A stretch of 64,000 nucleotides of DNA from Streptomyces sp. NBC_01775 (GCF_035917675.1 NZ_CP109104.1:8680001-8744000); one strand, 5' to 3'; counted from the first letter of the stretch, positions 36,611 to 45,846 are shown. A program made the numbers and translations. Notes: a model not told the origin generated them from the sequence alone.

Positions 36611-37594
36611 TCAGGCGCGGGTACCGAAGCCGGGCAGCCCGGCGAGCCAGTCGAGCTGCACCGCCTCGTGATGTGGGCCACCGCCCTCGTGGTCGTTGAA
36701 CTCGTAGACCTCGATGCGCTTGTCCTCGCCCGCGTACGCGTTGAAGGCCGCGAAAACGGTGGAGGGAGGGCAGGTCCGGTCCTCCAGGGCCGCCGCGAAC
36801 AGGGCGGGGGCGCGACCGCGCGCGGCGAAGTGCACGCCGTCGAAGTAGGACAGGGTGCGCCGTGCGGCGGCGCCGCGGTCGCGGAAGGTCTTCAGGTAGT
36901 CGCCGATCTCGCGGTAGGGGCGCCGGTCGGTGAGGGTGATGGCGCGGGGGAAGTCGCAGAGGAACGGTACGTGCGGTGCGACGCCTGCCAGGTCCGGTAC
37001 CAGCCCGCCGGCCGCCAGGGCGATGCCGCCGCCCTGACTGGTGCCGATCACCACCGTGCTCGCGGCGTCCGTGAGCGGGTGGGAGCGGGCCGCTTCCACC
37101 GCGCGGACCGCGTCCGTGTACACGCGCCGGTAGTAGTAAAGGTCCGGGTCGTCGATGCCCCGCGTCATGAAGCCGGGCAGGGACGGCCCGCTTCCCGCCG
37201 GGTCCGGGGTGTCGCCACCGCCCCAGCCCGCCCCCTGGCCCCGGGTGTCCATCACGAAGTGCGCGTATCCGGCGCACGCGTGCAACAGCTGGGTGTGCGG
37301 CAGCCCCCGGCCGCCTCCGTATCCGGCGAACTCGACCACCAGCGGCAGGGGTTCCTCGGCCGCCGCAGGCAACGTCAGCCAGCCGCGCACCGGATGCCCG
37401 CCGAAGCCGGCGAAGCTGACGTCGTGGACCTCGACGGCCCGCAAGGGGCCCGCCACGGGCGTGAAGCTGACATCGAGCGGATGGGATCGGGCCTCCTCGA
37501 GTGTCCGCTCCCAGAACGATGCGAAGTCCTCGGGCTCCGCCGAGGCGCTGCGATGGGTGTGCAACTGGTCGATGGACAGGTCGAACACGGCCAT
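36611..37594 (-). CDS. Acetyl-xylan-esterase / cephalosporin-C-deacetylase-like hydrolase
   Basis: 327 residues of the alpha/beta-hydrolase AXE1 family (CE7). Ser nucleophile in IGTSQGGGIALA, RGQG in the oxyanion-associated loop (MDTRGQGAGWGGGDT), catalytic Asp in LEDRTCPPSTVFAAFN, and His in FNDHEGGGPHHE. CE7 enzymes remove acetyl groups from xylo-oligosaccharides and other small substrates. No signal peptide, so it acts inside the cell. The start at 37594 has GGGAAG upstream. It faces the LacI gene across a shared promoter/operator, so it should belong to the same regulon. Confidence 0.87.
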   Translation of the reverse strand: MAVFDLSIDQLHTHRSASAEPEDFASFWERTLEEARSHPLDVSFTPVAGPLRAVEVHDVSFAGFGGHPVRGWLTLPAAAEEPLPLVVEFAGYGGGRGLPHTQLLHACAGYAHFVMDTRGQGAGWGGGDTPDPAGSGPSLPGFMTRGIDDPDLYYYRRVYTDAVRAVEAARSHPLTDAASTVVIGTSQGGGIALAAGGLVPDLAGVAPHVPFLCDFPRAITLTDRRPYREIGDYLKTFRDRGAAARRTLSYFDGVHFAARGRAPALFAAALEDRTCPPSTVFAAFNAYAGEDKRIEVYEFNDHEGGGPHHEAVQLDWLAGLPGFGTRA

Positions 37595-37694
37595 GGAAGG
37601 ACTTCCCATCAGGTTGGCGGGGAACGCCGGCACCGCACCGTAAGCGATCAACTGAGCGCACCGGCAGGCTGGGACGGAACTTCGCGCACGCCTC

Positions 37695-37751
37695 TTGACG
37701 CCCGGAAGCGGGCGCTCAATAGTGTCGTTCATGCGCATTACTAATGCGCAT
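37695..37751. promoter_or_regulatory. Promoter and LacI operator of the catabolic island
   Basis: TTGACG (37695-37700) and AATAGT (37718-37723) are separated by 17 bp. Right after, ATGCGCATTA (37731-37740) and its exact complement (37742-37751) form a 21-bp palindrome with a one-base centre. The operator covers the likely transcription start of the LacI gene, so autorepression is expected; the esterase start lies 137 bp to the left and could be repressed as well. This is one of the clearest regulatory sites in the window. Confidence 0.8.
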
Positions 37752-37789
37752 TACCTGTCGTCCGGCAGCGCTCTGGAAGGGTTTCGTTC

Positions 37790-38878
37790 GTGTCCGAGGT
37801 ACGTCGCAGCAAACCGGGCCGGATGCCCGCCGCACGGGGGCCGGGCGCCCGGCCGCGCCAGGCCGAGGTCGCCAAGGCGGCCGGGGTCTCGCAGGCGACC
37901 GTATCCCTGGTCCTCGGCGGCAAGGACCGAGGCTCCACGATCTCCGACGAGACCAGGCACCGGGTGCTCGACGTCGCGCGGGAACTCGGGTACACGCACG
38001 ATCCGGCGGCCCGACGCCTCGCGGCAGCCCGGAACAACCTGCTGGGTGTCTTCAGCTTCACCGCGACCTTCCCCACCGACGTACAGCACTCGTACTACTC
38101 CTTCCTGGTGGGCGTCGAGCAGGAAGCCGCAGCACGCGGATACGACCTTGTGCTGTTCACCGGCTCCAGTTCCGGCGGCGCCGGCGCCGCCGCCCCGGAT
38201 GCGCTGAGCCGGGTGCGCCTCGCCGACGGCTGCCTCATCCTGGGCCGTCACGCTCCCGCCGCTGAGCTGCGGCGTCTGGTGGACGACGGCTTCCCCGTCG
38301 TCCACCTGGGCCGCAGGCAGGAGCCCGAAGGGCTGGCATGGGTGGGCGCCGACTACGTCAGCGCGAGCCGAGAGGTGGTCGCCCGGCTGGCCGCACAGGG
38401 ACACCGGCGCATCGTCCTCGTACGGGAGGACGACGAGGCCACGGCCTCAACCGACCGCGAGCGCGGCGTTCATGAGGGCCTCGCGGACGCCGGCCTCGAC
38501 ACCGGCCCCTGGACCGTCTTCCGCACCGCGGACCCGGCCCGTTGCCTCACCGTCGCGCGGCTGTGCGCCTGGCGCGAGGACGGCGTCACCGCCATCGTCG
38601 CGGAGGAGACCGACACCGGCGGCGCGTGGCGGGCCTTGCTCGGCGCGGTCCGCGCGGCCGGCTGGACCTGCCCCGACGACATCAGCCTCGCCCTGCTCGG
38701 TGACCCGCCCGCCGACCTGGCCGGCGAACCCTCGCCCACCGGGTTCGACATCCCGCGCAGCCGGCTGGGCGGGGCCGCCGTGCGCCGCCTGACCGCGCTC
38801 GTCGCCGGCGAAACCGCGGACGAACCGCTGGTGTTGTGTCCGCACCGCCCCGGCACCACCAGCGGCCCGCCCCGATAG
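37790..38878 (+). CDS. LacI family transcriptional regulator
   Basis: 362 residues, GTG start with GGAAGG 9 bp upstream. The N-terminal HTH reads RQAEVAKAAGVSQATVSLVL, with the hinge helix HDPAARRLA. A periplasmic-binding-like core follows (LLGVFSFTATFPTDVQHSYY). Its ligand domain should bind a sugar or related small molecule released by the cluster enzymes. A near-perfect palindrome lies in its own promoter. It is the first gene of the rightward unit 37.8-45.8 kb. Confidence 0.9.
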   Translation: MSEVRRSKPGRMPAARGPGARPRQAEVAKAAGVSQATVSLVLGGKDRGSTISDETRHRVLDVARELGYTHDPAARRLAAARNNLLGVFSFTATFPTDVQHSYYSFLVGVEQEAAARGYDLVLFTGSSSGGAGAAAPDALSRVRLADGCLILGRHAPAAELRRLVDDGFPVVHLGRRQEPEGLAWVGADYVSASREVVARLAAQGHRRIVLVREDDEATASTDRERGVHEGLADAGLDTGPWTVFRTADPARCLTVARLCAWREDGVTAIVAEETDTGGAWRALLGAVRAAGWTCPDDISLALLGDPPADLAGEPSPTGFDIPRSRLGGAAVRRLTALVAGETADEPLVLCPHRPGTTSGPPR

Positions 38879-38964
38879 GGGCACCGATCCCCCCTCCCGG
38901 CCGTCCCGCCCGGACGGACGCCCGGCCGCACCGCGCAGCACCAGCTCGTACGCAAGGAGAGCAC

Positions 38965-40575
38965 GTGACAAGGCAACCGGACATTCTCGTCGTCGGCGGC
39001 GGACTCGGCGGCGTGGCCGCCGCCCTGGCCGCCTGCCGCGCAGGACGGACGGTCATCCTCACCGAGGAGACCGACTGGATCGGCGGGCAGCTCACGTCGC
39101 AGGCGGTTCCTCCGGACGAACACCCCTGGGTGGAGCAGTTCGGGGTCACCGCCTCGTACCGCGCCCTGCGCGAGGCGATCCGGGACCACTACCGCGCGTG
39201 GTACCCGCTGCGGGCCGAGGCGGCGGCGCCGCGCGACCTCAACCCGGGCGCCGGGCGAGTCAGCAAGCTGTGCGCGGAGCCGCGCGCCGCACTGGCCGCA
39301 CTGGAGGGAATGCTCGCCCCCCACCGCTCGTCGGGCCGCCTGACCGTGCTGACCGAGCACCGCCCCGTGGCCGCCGACGCCGGGGGAGACCGGGTGCGTT
39401 CCGTCACCCTGGAGGATCTGCGCAGCGGCCAGCAGCGCACCCTCGCCGCCACGTACGTCCTGGACGCCACCGAGACGGGCGAGCTGCTGGAACTGGCCGG
39501 TGTGGAGCACGTCCTGGGCGCCGAGTCACGCGCCGAGCACAGCGAGCCGCACGCACCGCAGAAGGCCGACCCGCTGAACCAACAGGGCATCACCTTCTGC
39601 TTCGCGCTCTCCCACCACGAGGGCGAGGACCACACCATCGACAAGCCCGCCGACTACGACTTCTGGCGTTCCTACCGGCCGGACTTCTGGCCCGGACCGC
39701 TGCTCGGCTTCCTGGCCCCGGACCCGCGCAGCCTGGAGGCTGTGCCGCGCACGTTCGTGCCGAACCCGGACATCGATCCGCTGGATGTCACCGCGGACCA
39801 GTCGGCGGACGCCGGTGACAAGGAACTCTTCGGCTTCCGCCGGATCCTGGCACGGAAGCTGCACCGCGAGGGCGCCTTCGACTCCGACGTCACCCTGGTC
39901 AACTGGCCGCTGAACGACTACTGGCTCAAGCCGCTGATCGGCGGCGGCGAGCAGACCACCGCCGAGGCTCTGCACGAGGCGAGGCAGCTGTCCTTGTCGG
40001 TCCTGTACTGGCTTCAGACCGAGGCGCCCAGGCCCGACGGCGGCGCCGGCTTCCCGGGCCTGCGACTGCGCCCCGACATCACCGGCACAGCGGACGGACT
40101 CGCCAAGGCCCCGTACGTGCGCGAGTCGCGTCGCATCAAGGCCGTCACCACCGTCACCGAGCACGACGTGGCGACCGAGATCGTCGGCCCGTCCGGCGGC
40201 ACTCGCTACCGCGACCCGGTCGGCATCGGCAGCTACCGCATCGACCTGCACCCCTCGACCGGCGGTGACAACTACATCGACATCGGTTCCGTGCCCTTCG
40301 AGATCCCGCTCGGTGCGCTGATCCCGCGTCGCACCCGCAACCTGCTGCCCGCCGGAAAGAACATAGGCACCACGCACATCACCAACGGCTGCTACCGGCT
40401 GCACCCCGTCGAGTGGAACATCGGCGAGGTCGCCGGTGCGCTGGCCGCCCACTGCCTCGACGAAGGCGTCGAACCGCACGAGGTGCAGGCCGACGACAAG
40501 CGCTTCGACGTCTTCGCAGCCCTGCTCGACCGGTCCGGTGTCGAGCGGCACTGGCCGCAGGTGCGCGGCTACTGA
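38965..40575 (+). CDS. FAD-dependent oxidoreductase (PF12831-type)
   Basis: 536 residues. The Rossmann FAD motif is ILVVGGGLGGVAAALAACRA, followed by EETDWIGGQLTSQAVPPDE, characteristic of the FAD_oxidored family found in polysaccharide and sugar-acid loci. The middle has the conserved YVLDATETGELLELAGVE; the end has PLGALIPRRTRNLLPAGKNI, then TNGCYRLHPVEWNIGE. Such enzymes are suspected to oxidise carbohydrates or to take part in unusual lyase-type chemistry, but the reaction is unknown. AAGGAGA precedes the GTG start. 87 bp after lacI. Confidence 0.85.
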   Translation: MTRQPDILVVGGGLGGVAAALAACRAGRTVILTEETDWIGGQLTSQAVPPDEHPWVEQFGVTASYRALREAIRDHYRAWYPLRAEAAAPRDLNPGAGRVSKLCAEPRAALAALEGMLAPHRSSGRLTVLTEHRPVAADAGGDRVRSVTLEDLRSGQQRTLAATYVLDATETGELLELAGVEHVLGAESRAEHSEPHAPQKADPLNQQGITFCFALSHHEGEDHTIDKPADYDFWRSYRPDFWPGPLLGFLAPDPRSLEAVPRTFVPNPDIDPLDVTADQSADAGDKELFGFRRILARKLHREGAFDSDVTLVNWPLNDYWLKPLIGGGEQTTAEALHEARQLSLSVLYWLQTEAPRPDGGAGFPGLRLRPDITGTADGLAKAPYVRESRRIKAVTTVTEHDVATEIVGPSGGTRYRDPVGIGSYRIDLHPSTGGDNYIDIGSVPFEIPLGALIPRRTRNLLPAGKNIGTTHITNGCYRLHPVEWNIGEVAGALAAHCLDEGVEPHEVQADDKRFDVFAALLDRSGVERHWPQVRGY

Positions 40576-40625
40576 CCCCAACGGGGCCGGAGTGCGGCGC
40601 GCCCGGCCCCGGGCGGCGCGGAACG

Positions 40626-40657
40626 CCGGGCGAAGCAGGTGGAGCTGCTTCGCCCGG
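40626..40657 (+). terminator. Hairpin between the FAD oxidoreductase and hydantoinase-like gene
   Basis: A perfect 12-bp stem (CCGGGCGAAGCA at 40626-40637; complement at 40646-40657) with an 8-nt loop. It lies inside the operon 50 bp after a stop codon and 46 bp before the next start. It may act as a partial terminator or an mRNA processing/stability element that sets the ratio of upstream to downstream products. Confidence 0.6.
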
Positions 40658-40703
40658 CAACCGCCCGCGATCGCGCCGACCAGCACGAGGAGGTGCCCAT
40701 CCC

Positions 40704-42833
40704 ATGACCACCCACCGCATACGCGTCGGCATCGACGTGGGCGGAACCTTCACCGACGCCGTGGCCGTCGATGCCACGACCCTCGAACTTCTGGGACAGG
40801 TGAAAGTCCCCACCAGCCACCATCACGAGGACGGGGTCGCCCACGGCATCGTCGAAGCGCTCGACCGGCTGCTGAAGGAGACCGGTCACGCCCCGCAGGA
40901 CGTGACCTTCCTGGCACACGGCACGACACAGGCTACCAACGCCCTTCTGGAGGGCGACGTGGCCAAGGTCGGGCTGATCGGCATCGGCTCCGGCGCCGGG
41001 GCCGCCTTCACCCGCCGGCTGGCTGCTCTCGCGAAACTCGAGCTGACCCCGGGCCGCCGTTTCCCCCTCGTGTACGCGCATGTCGCCGATCCGGCAGACA
41101 CGGCCGTCGTCGACCGGGCCGTTGCGGAGGTGGCTGAGGCCGGGGCGCAAGTGCTGGTCGCCACCCAGCCGTTCAGCGTGGACCGCCCCGAGGGGGAGGA
41201 GGCGGTGCGAGCGGCAGCCGGGGCCCGCGGGCTGCCGATGACCGCGGCCCACGACATCACCTCGCTCTACGGGCTGCACAAGCGCAGCCGTACCGCCGCC
41301 GTCAACGCCGCGATCCTGCCGAAGATGTTCGCCACCGCCGACCTGGTGGACGCCTCCATCTCCAAGGCCGGAGTGACCGCGCCCTTGATGGTGATGCGCT
41401 GCGACGGGGGTGTCATGTCGCTGGACGAGATGCGCCGCAGGCCGCTGCTCACGGTCCTGTCCGGCCCCGCTGCCGGCGTCGCGGGTGCCCTGATGCAAGA
41501 ACGCGTCAGCGAAGGAGTGTTCCTGGAGACCGGAGGCACCTCCACGGACATCAGCGTCATACGCCGCGGCAAGGTCGCGGTGCGGCACGCCACCTTGCTG
41601 GGTAAAACCTCCTACCTGTCAGCGCTGGACGTGCGCACGGTCGGCGTGGGCGGCGGCTCCATGGTGCGGATGACCGGCGGGAAAGTCACCGGTATCGGCC
41701 CTCGCAGCGCCCACATCGCCGGTCTGCCCTACGCCTGCTTCGCCACGGCCGAAGACCTGGCGGGAGCCGAGCTGACCACCGTCCGTCCGCTGCCGGAGGA
41801 CGCCGAGGACCACGTCGTCCTGGACGCCGCCGGCGGACGCTACGCGATCACCCTCACGTGCGCGGCCAACGCCCTGGGCCGGGTGCCCGAGGGGGACTTC
41901 GCCGGTGCCGACCGCGAGGTGGCCCGTACAGCCCTGGCGCCGCTGGCCGCCGCGCTGGGAACGGATGTCGACACCGCCGCGGCGCGGGTACTCGACGCCG
42001 GCGTCGAGCAGGTCGGAAAGGTCGTCGACGCCATGATCGACGACTACCGTCTCGACAAGGACGCCGTGCTGCTCGTCGGCGGCGGGGGCGGCGCCGCCTC
42101 CGTCACCCCGCACCTCGCCGCCACGAGTGGGCGTGAGGGCCGCATCGCCGCCCACAACGAGGTCATCAGCCCCATCGGCGTAGCCCTGGCGCTGATCCGC
42201 GAACAGGTCGAGCGGATCATTCCCGGCGCCGGACAACAGGAGATCCTCGCGGTGCGCGCCGAGGCCGAACAGGCCGTCGTCGCGCAAGGCGCGACCGCGG
42301 ACGCCGTCGAGGTCGAGGTCACCGTGGACCCGCAGACCAACACCGTGCGGGCCATCGCCACCGGCGCCACCGAATTGCGCGCCCAGGACCGCTCCCACCG
42401 CGCCGACGACGCGGAGCGCCACCAACTGGCCGCGGCCAGCTTGAAGGTCCCCGCGGGCCAGGTCGAGACCCTCGCCGGGACTCGCGCGTACACCGTTTAC
42501 GGCACCGAGCAGCGCCGCAGGCTGCGCGCGACGCGCCACCCGGTGCGCGTCGTCGACGCCGACGGCGTCGTACGGCTGCACGCCTCCGACGCCCGGGTGG
42601 AGACCACCACGGTCGGCGGCGCCCAGCAGACCCTGACCCGACTCGTCGACGAGTCCACCGCGTACGGCGACGGGGGAGTGCGGGCCCCCGTCCTGCGCCT
42701 GCTCGTCGGCTCCCGCATCGCCGACCTGTCCGGCGTACTCGACCCGCAACTACTGCTGGCCCTGGCCCGCACCGAACTGGACGGGCGCCCCGCCGACGAG
42801 CCTGTCGTCGCCGTCGTCGAGGAGCGGTCGTGA
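40704..42833 (+). CDS. Hydantoinase/oxoprolinase family protein (HyuA-like)
   Basis: 709 residues. Opens with the actin-fold ATP motif GIDVGGTFTDAVAVD; further phosphate motifs are LSGPAAGVAGALM, ETGGTSTDISVI and VGVGGGSMV. LAHGTTQATNALLEG is the typical hydantoinase_A_N segment. These proteins couple ATP hydrolysis to opening of a lactam or hydantoin-type ring or to carboxylation-type activation, normally with a HyuB partner. No HyuB is present here. GAGGAGG sits ahead of the ATG. Stop overlaps the start of the HExxH gene. Confidence 0.87.
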   Translation: MTTHRIRVGIDVGGTFTDAVAVDATTLELLGQVKVPTSHHHEDGVAHGIVEALDRLLKETGHAPQDVTFLAHGTTQATNALLEGDVAKVGLIGIGSGAGAAFTRRLAALAKLELTPGRRFPLVYAHVADPADTAVVDRAVAEVAEAGAQVLVATQPFSVDRPEGEEAVRAAAGARGLPMTAAHDITSLYGLHKRSRTAAVNAAILPKMFATADLVDASISKAGVTAPLMVMRCDGGVMSLDEMRRRPLLTVLSGPAAGVAGALMQERVSEGVFLETGGTSTDISVIRRGKVAVRHATLLGKTSYLSALDVRTVGVGGGSMVRMTGGKVTGIGPRSAHIAGLPYACFATAEDLAGAELTTVRPLPEDAEDHVVLDAAGGRYAITLTCAANALGRVPEGDFAGADREVARTALAPLAAALGTDVDTAAARVLDAGVEQVGKVVDAMIDDYRLDKDAVLLVGGGGGAASVTPHLAATSGREGRIAAHNEVISPIGVALALIREQVERIIPGAGQQEILAVRAEAEQAVVAQGATADAVEVEVTVDPQTNTVRAIATGATELRAQDRSHRADDAERHQLAAASLKVPAGQVETLAGTRAYTVYGTEQRRRLRATRHPVRVVDADGVVRLHASDARVETTTVGGAQQTLTRLVDESTAYGDGGVRAPVLRLLVGSRIADLSGVLDPQLLLALARTELDGRPADEPVVAVVEERS

Positions 42834-43441
42834 CCGGGCGCCTCCGGCCACGAAGCGGCGCCGCCGACCCGGCCGCCGACCCCGCCGCTGACGACGATCT
42901 CGACCACGGCGTCCGCTTCCTCGCCTCGCTGCCCCTGCACGCGGGCCGTGACACGGCCACGCTGCGCCGGTGGGCGGCAGCCGCCGCCGAGTTCGGCGCG
43001 TCCCTGCCGCTCGCACCCGAGGATCCCGCCGTCCGGGTCGTGGAGCGCGACGGCGGTCTGGAAAACGGCCTGCTCGCCCGCTACACCTCACGCCCGCCCG
43101 CCGTCGAGCTGTACACCGACGCCCTCGCGGAGGCCGAACGCCTCATCGACGCATACGGCTGGCGTGCGTGGTTCCCGCCCGGCTCCGTCCGCGCCGCCGC
43201 CTTGGCCCACGAGGCCGTACACGGCCGGCTCCACCACGGACCCGGCCGAGCCGCACTGAAGCGGTCCCTCGGCCACACCGCCCTGCGGCTGGGACGGCTG
43301 CGCGTGCCCGCGCACGTCGCCGGCGCCGAGGAACTCGCAGCGCACGCCTACGCGCAGGCCGTCTGCGGACTCGGCCGCAGCCCGCTCCTGCTGTCCGCCG
43401 CGCTGGCCGCCTCCACCGCACCGCCCAGAGAGAAGAAGTGA
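42830..43441 (+). CDS. HExxH-containing hypothetical protein
   Basis: 203 residues, GTG start overlapping the HyuA-like stop (GTGA). The central part has RAAALAHEAVHGRLHHGPGR, with the pattern H-E-x-x-H of zinc peptidases, and a later Glu/His cluster (GAEELAAHAYAQAVCG) that could supply a third ligand. The N-terminal 30 residues are disordered and Ala/Asp rich. I do not know the family. Tight coupling to HyuA and the permease suggests a dedicated part in the pathway, perhaps a small subunit in place of HyuB (inference). Confidence 0.7.
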   Translation: MTGRLRPRSGAADPAADPAADDDLDHGVRFLASLPLHAGRDTATLRRWAAAAAEFGASLPLAPEDPAVRVVERDGGLENGLLARYTSRPPAVELYTDALAEAERLIDAYGWRAWFPPGSVRAAALAHEAVHGRLHHGPGRAALKRSLGHTALRLGRLRVPAHVAGAEELAAHAYAQAVCGLGRSPLLLSAALAASTAPPREKK

Positions 43442-43444
43442 GTC

Positions 43445-44728
43445 ATGGGCATCATCATCCTGCTCGTCATGGCGGCAGGCGTCGCCGCGATGCTCAGCAG
43501 AAAGCTCCCCACCGCCTTCGCCCTCGTCCTGCTGGGTGTGGTGATCGCCCTCGTCGCGGGGGCACCGCTCACCGGGAAGAACAGCGTCCTCGACACGGTC
43601 CTCCAAGAAGGTGCCCCGGCGCTGGCCGCGACGATGATCGCCATCCTGCTCGGCTCCTGGCTGGGCAAGCTCCTCGACGAGACCGGCATCGCCGCCACCC
43701 TCGTCCGCAAGATCGTCGAATTCGGCGGGGACCGCCCGGCCCTCGTCGCGCTGGGAGTGCTGGTCGTCTCCATCCTCGTCGGCACGGTGACCGGCTCGGC
43801 CCCGGCCGCCATGCTCGCCGGCATCGTCGGCATCCCCGCCATGATCGCCGTCGGTGTTCCCAAGGTGACCGCCGCCGGCACCATCTTGATGGGTATCGCC
43901 GCGGGCATGCCGTTCGAACTGCCGGTGTGGCAGTTCTTCTCCAGCGCCCTGGAACTGCCGATCCCCGAGGTCCGCGGCTTCATGGTCAAGCTGTTCCCGT
44001 TCGCGCTCGCCGCCGCCGCGGCCTTCGTCCTGGTCGAGACCCGCAGGCGAGGGGTCGAGCACACCTGGGCCTTCCGCACCGCGGCCCCGCGCAAGGAATC
44101 GGCCAAGCGGCGCGCGGCACTCGGCGACGCCCCCTGGTACGCCCTGCTCACCCCGCTCGTCCCCCTCGTTCTCGCCCTCGGCTTCGAGCTGGCGATCATC
44201 CCCTCGCTGCTCGCCGGTGTGCTCTACGCGCTGGTGACCACCACCCGGCCGCGCGAGATGAACCGCCGGCTGCTGCGCACCCTCTACCAGAGCTTCGACG
44301 TGGCGGCGGCGCCGATCACCTTGTTCGTGTCGATCGGCATCCTGCTGGCCGCGGTGCAACTGCCCGGCGCGGTCGAGGCGCTCGCACCGCTCGTGAAGGC
44401 GGTCAGCCCGCAAAACCCCGTGCTGTTCGTCGTGGTCTTCACCCTGCTGGTGCCGCTGTGCCTTTACCGGGGCCCGCTGAACGTCTACGGCCTCGGCGCC
44501 GGCATCGCGGGCGTCCTCATCGCCGCCGGCATCTACCCGGCGGTCACCGTCCTGGGCATCACCGCCTCCTACAACCAGGTCTTCGGCGTCGCCGACCCGA
44601 CCAGCACCCAGACCGTATGGGCCGCCCAGTACTCGGGCGTGAGCCCCCAGCAGGTCATGGCACGCACCTTGCCCTACGTGTGGGCCGTCGCCCTCGGCGG
44701 CTTCTGCGTGACGGCCCTGCACCTGTGA
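43445..44728 (+). CDS. GntP/CitMHS-like anion permease
   Basis: 427 residues with 11-12 hydrophobic helices. LVVSILVGTVTGSAPAAMLA and GMPFELPVWQFFSSALELPI are hairpin regions of ion-transporter-superfamily proteins; later SIGILLAAVQLPGAVEALAP and YRGPLNVYGLGAGIAG. Probably a proton- or sodium-coupled symporter of an organic (sugar) acid; the substrate is open. 3 bp behind the HExxH gene. Confidence 0.75.
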   Translation: MGIIILLVMAAGVAAMLSRKLPTAFALVLLGVVIALVAGAPLTGKNSVLDTVLQEGAPALAATMIAILLGSWLGKLLDETGIAATLVRKIVEFGGDRPALVALGVLVVSILVGTVTGSAPAAMLAGIVGIPAMIAVGVPKVTAAGTILMGIAAGMPFELPVWQFFSSALELPIPEVRGFMVKLFPFALAAAAAFVLVETRRRGVEHTWAFRTAAPRKESAKRRAALGDAPWYALLTPLVPLVLALGFELAIIPSLLAGVLYALVTTTRPREMNRRLLRTLYQSFDVAAAPITLFVSIGILLAAVQLPGAVEALAPLVKAVSPQNPVLFVVVFTLLVPLCLYRGPLNVYGLGAGIAGVLIAAGIYPAVTVLGITASYNQVFGVADPTSTQTVWAAQYSGVSPQQVMARTLPYVWAVALGGFCVTALHL

Positions 44729-44808
44729 TCCGTGAAGCACCCGGCGGGGCCGAGGCCACGCCTGCTTCCGGCCCCGCTCTCCAACCACCCCTGGCACTGG
44801 AGGAAACC

Positions 44809-45846
44809 ATGAACGAATCACAGCGTCCCGACCGCCGGATGATCCTGAAGGCCGCCACGGGCTCTCTCGCCGCCGTCGGCCTGACCGCCGCCCCCGCTCT
44901 CGCGGCCCCGACGGCGGCCGTGGCCCCGGGCGGCTTCCCCGACTACCGGTACCTCTCCACCTTGCTCGCCCCCGAGGATCTCGCCTACAACCCCACCGGC
45001 GAGATCATCTTCCCCTGCGTCCGCGGCACGTCCGGCCGCGTCCAGGACGCCCTCGGCCGCTACTACCTGTACTACGCCCCGCACGACGCCCCCGGCGGAA
45101 TCTGCCTCGCCTACTCCGACCACATCGAGGGGCCGTACACCGAGTACCCCCGCAACCCGATCGTCTCCCGTGACTGGCGGCCCCACTACTCGGTCAGCCA
45201 CGTCTCCTCGCCGCACGTCATGTGGCACGAGGAGAGACGGGAGATGTGGCTCTACTTCCACGGCGAGAACACCACGACGCGCCTCGCCCGGTCGGCCGAC
45301 GGCATCCACTTCACCTATGACAAGACCGTCCTCACCACCGGCATGCTGCCGGCCGGCACCACCGAGGCCTCCTACGCACGGGTCTTCGCCCACGAACTCC
45401 CCTCGAAGAAGGCGCACTTCGTGATGCTCTTCATGGGCAACAACACCACCAACCACCGTGACATCCACTGGGGCTGGTCGGCGGACGGCCGCGACTGGAC
45501 CTTCGACCAGAAGCCGCTGATCCGCCACGGCGACGTGGGAGCCGTGAACGTGGGCGGCCCCCACCTCCTGACGCGCGGGGGCAGCGCCTTCGTCGTCTAC
45601 AACAAGGACAAGGAGAGCGGCGGCGACCTCCTGATCACCGAAGTCGGCAAGGACTTCACCCTCCGGCGCCACCTGGGCCGGTTCTACGACTCCAGCTCCG
45701 GAGCACCCGACAACGGCCGCAGCGCCGCCCCCAGCTTCGGCACCGAGAACGGCATCCCGTACATGGTCTACGAGTCCGGCGAACGCCTGGCCGGGAAGAT
45801 CGCCATAGCCCGGGGCCGGACGATTTCGTCTCGAACAGCGGGCTGA
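44809..45846 (+). CDS. Secreted GH43/GH32-like beta-propeller protein (Tat signal)
   Basis: 345 residues. The N-terminus DRRMILKAATGSLAAVG is a twin-arginine signal with AxA cleavage at PALAAP. The mature part shows propeller repeats rich in Tyr/Trp: GRYYLYYAPHDAPGGICLAY, HVMWHEERREMWLYFHGENT, HRDIHWGWSADGRDWTF. Such five-bladed folds occur in glycoside hydrolases of families 43, 32 and 117. A catalytic acid pair cannot be fixed by eye. GGAGG ahead of the ATG. As the last gene of the island, it would release the outer substrate that the permease imports. Confidence 0.75.
   Translation: MNESQRPDRRMILKAATGSLAAVGLTAAPALAAPTAAVAPGGFPDYRYLSTLLAPEDLAYNPTGEIIFPCVRGTSGRVQDALGRYYLYYAPHDAPGGICLAYSDHIEGPYTEYPRNPIVSRDWRPHYSVSHVSSPHVMWHEERREMWLYFHGENTTTRLARSADGIHFTYDKTVLTTGMLPAGTTEASYARVFAHELPSKKAHFVMLFMGNNTTNHRDIHWGWSADGRDWTFDQKPLIRHGDVGAVNVGGPHLLTRGGSAFVVYNKDKESGGDLLITEVGKDFTLRRHLGRFYDSSSGAPDNGRSAAPSFGTENGIPYMVYESGERLAGKIAIARGRTISSRTAG

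Noticed and set aside
42970..44808. Upstream extension of the GH43-like frame over the permease gene
   Set aside because: The frame is open by chance; a Tat signal and ribosome site mark the real start at 44,809.
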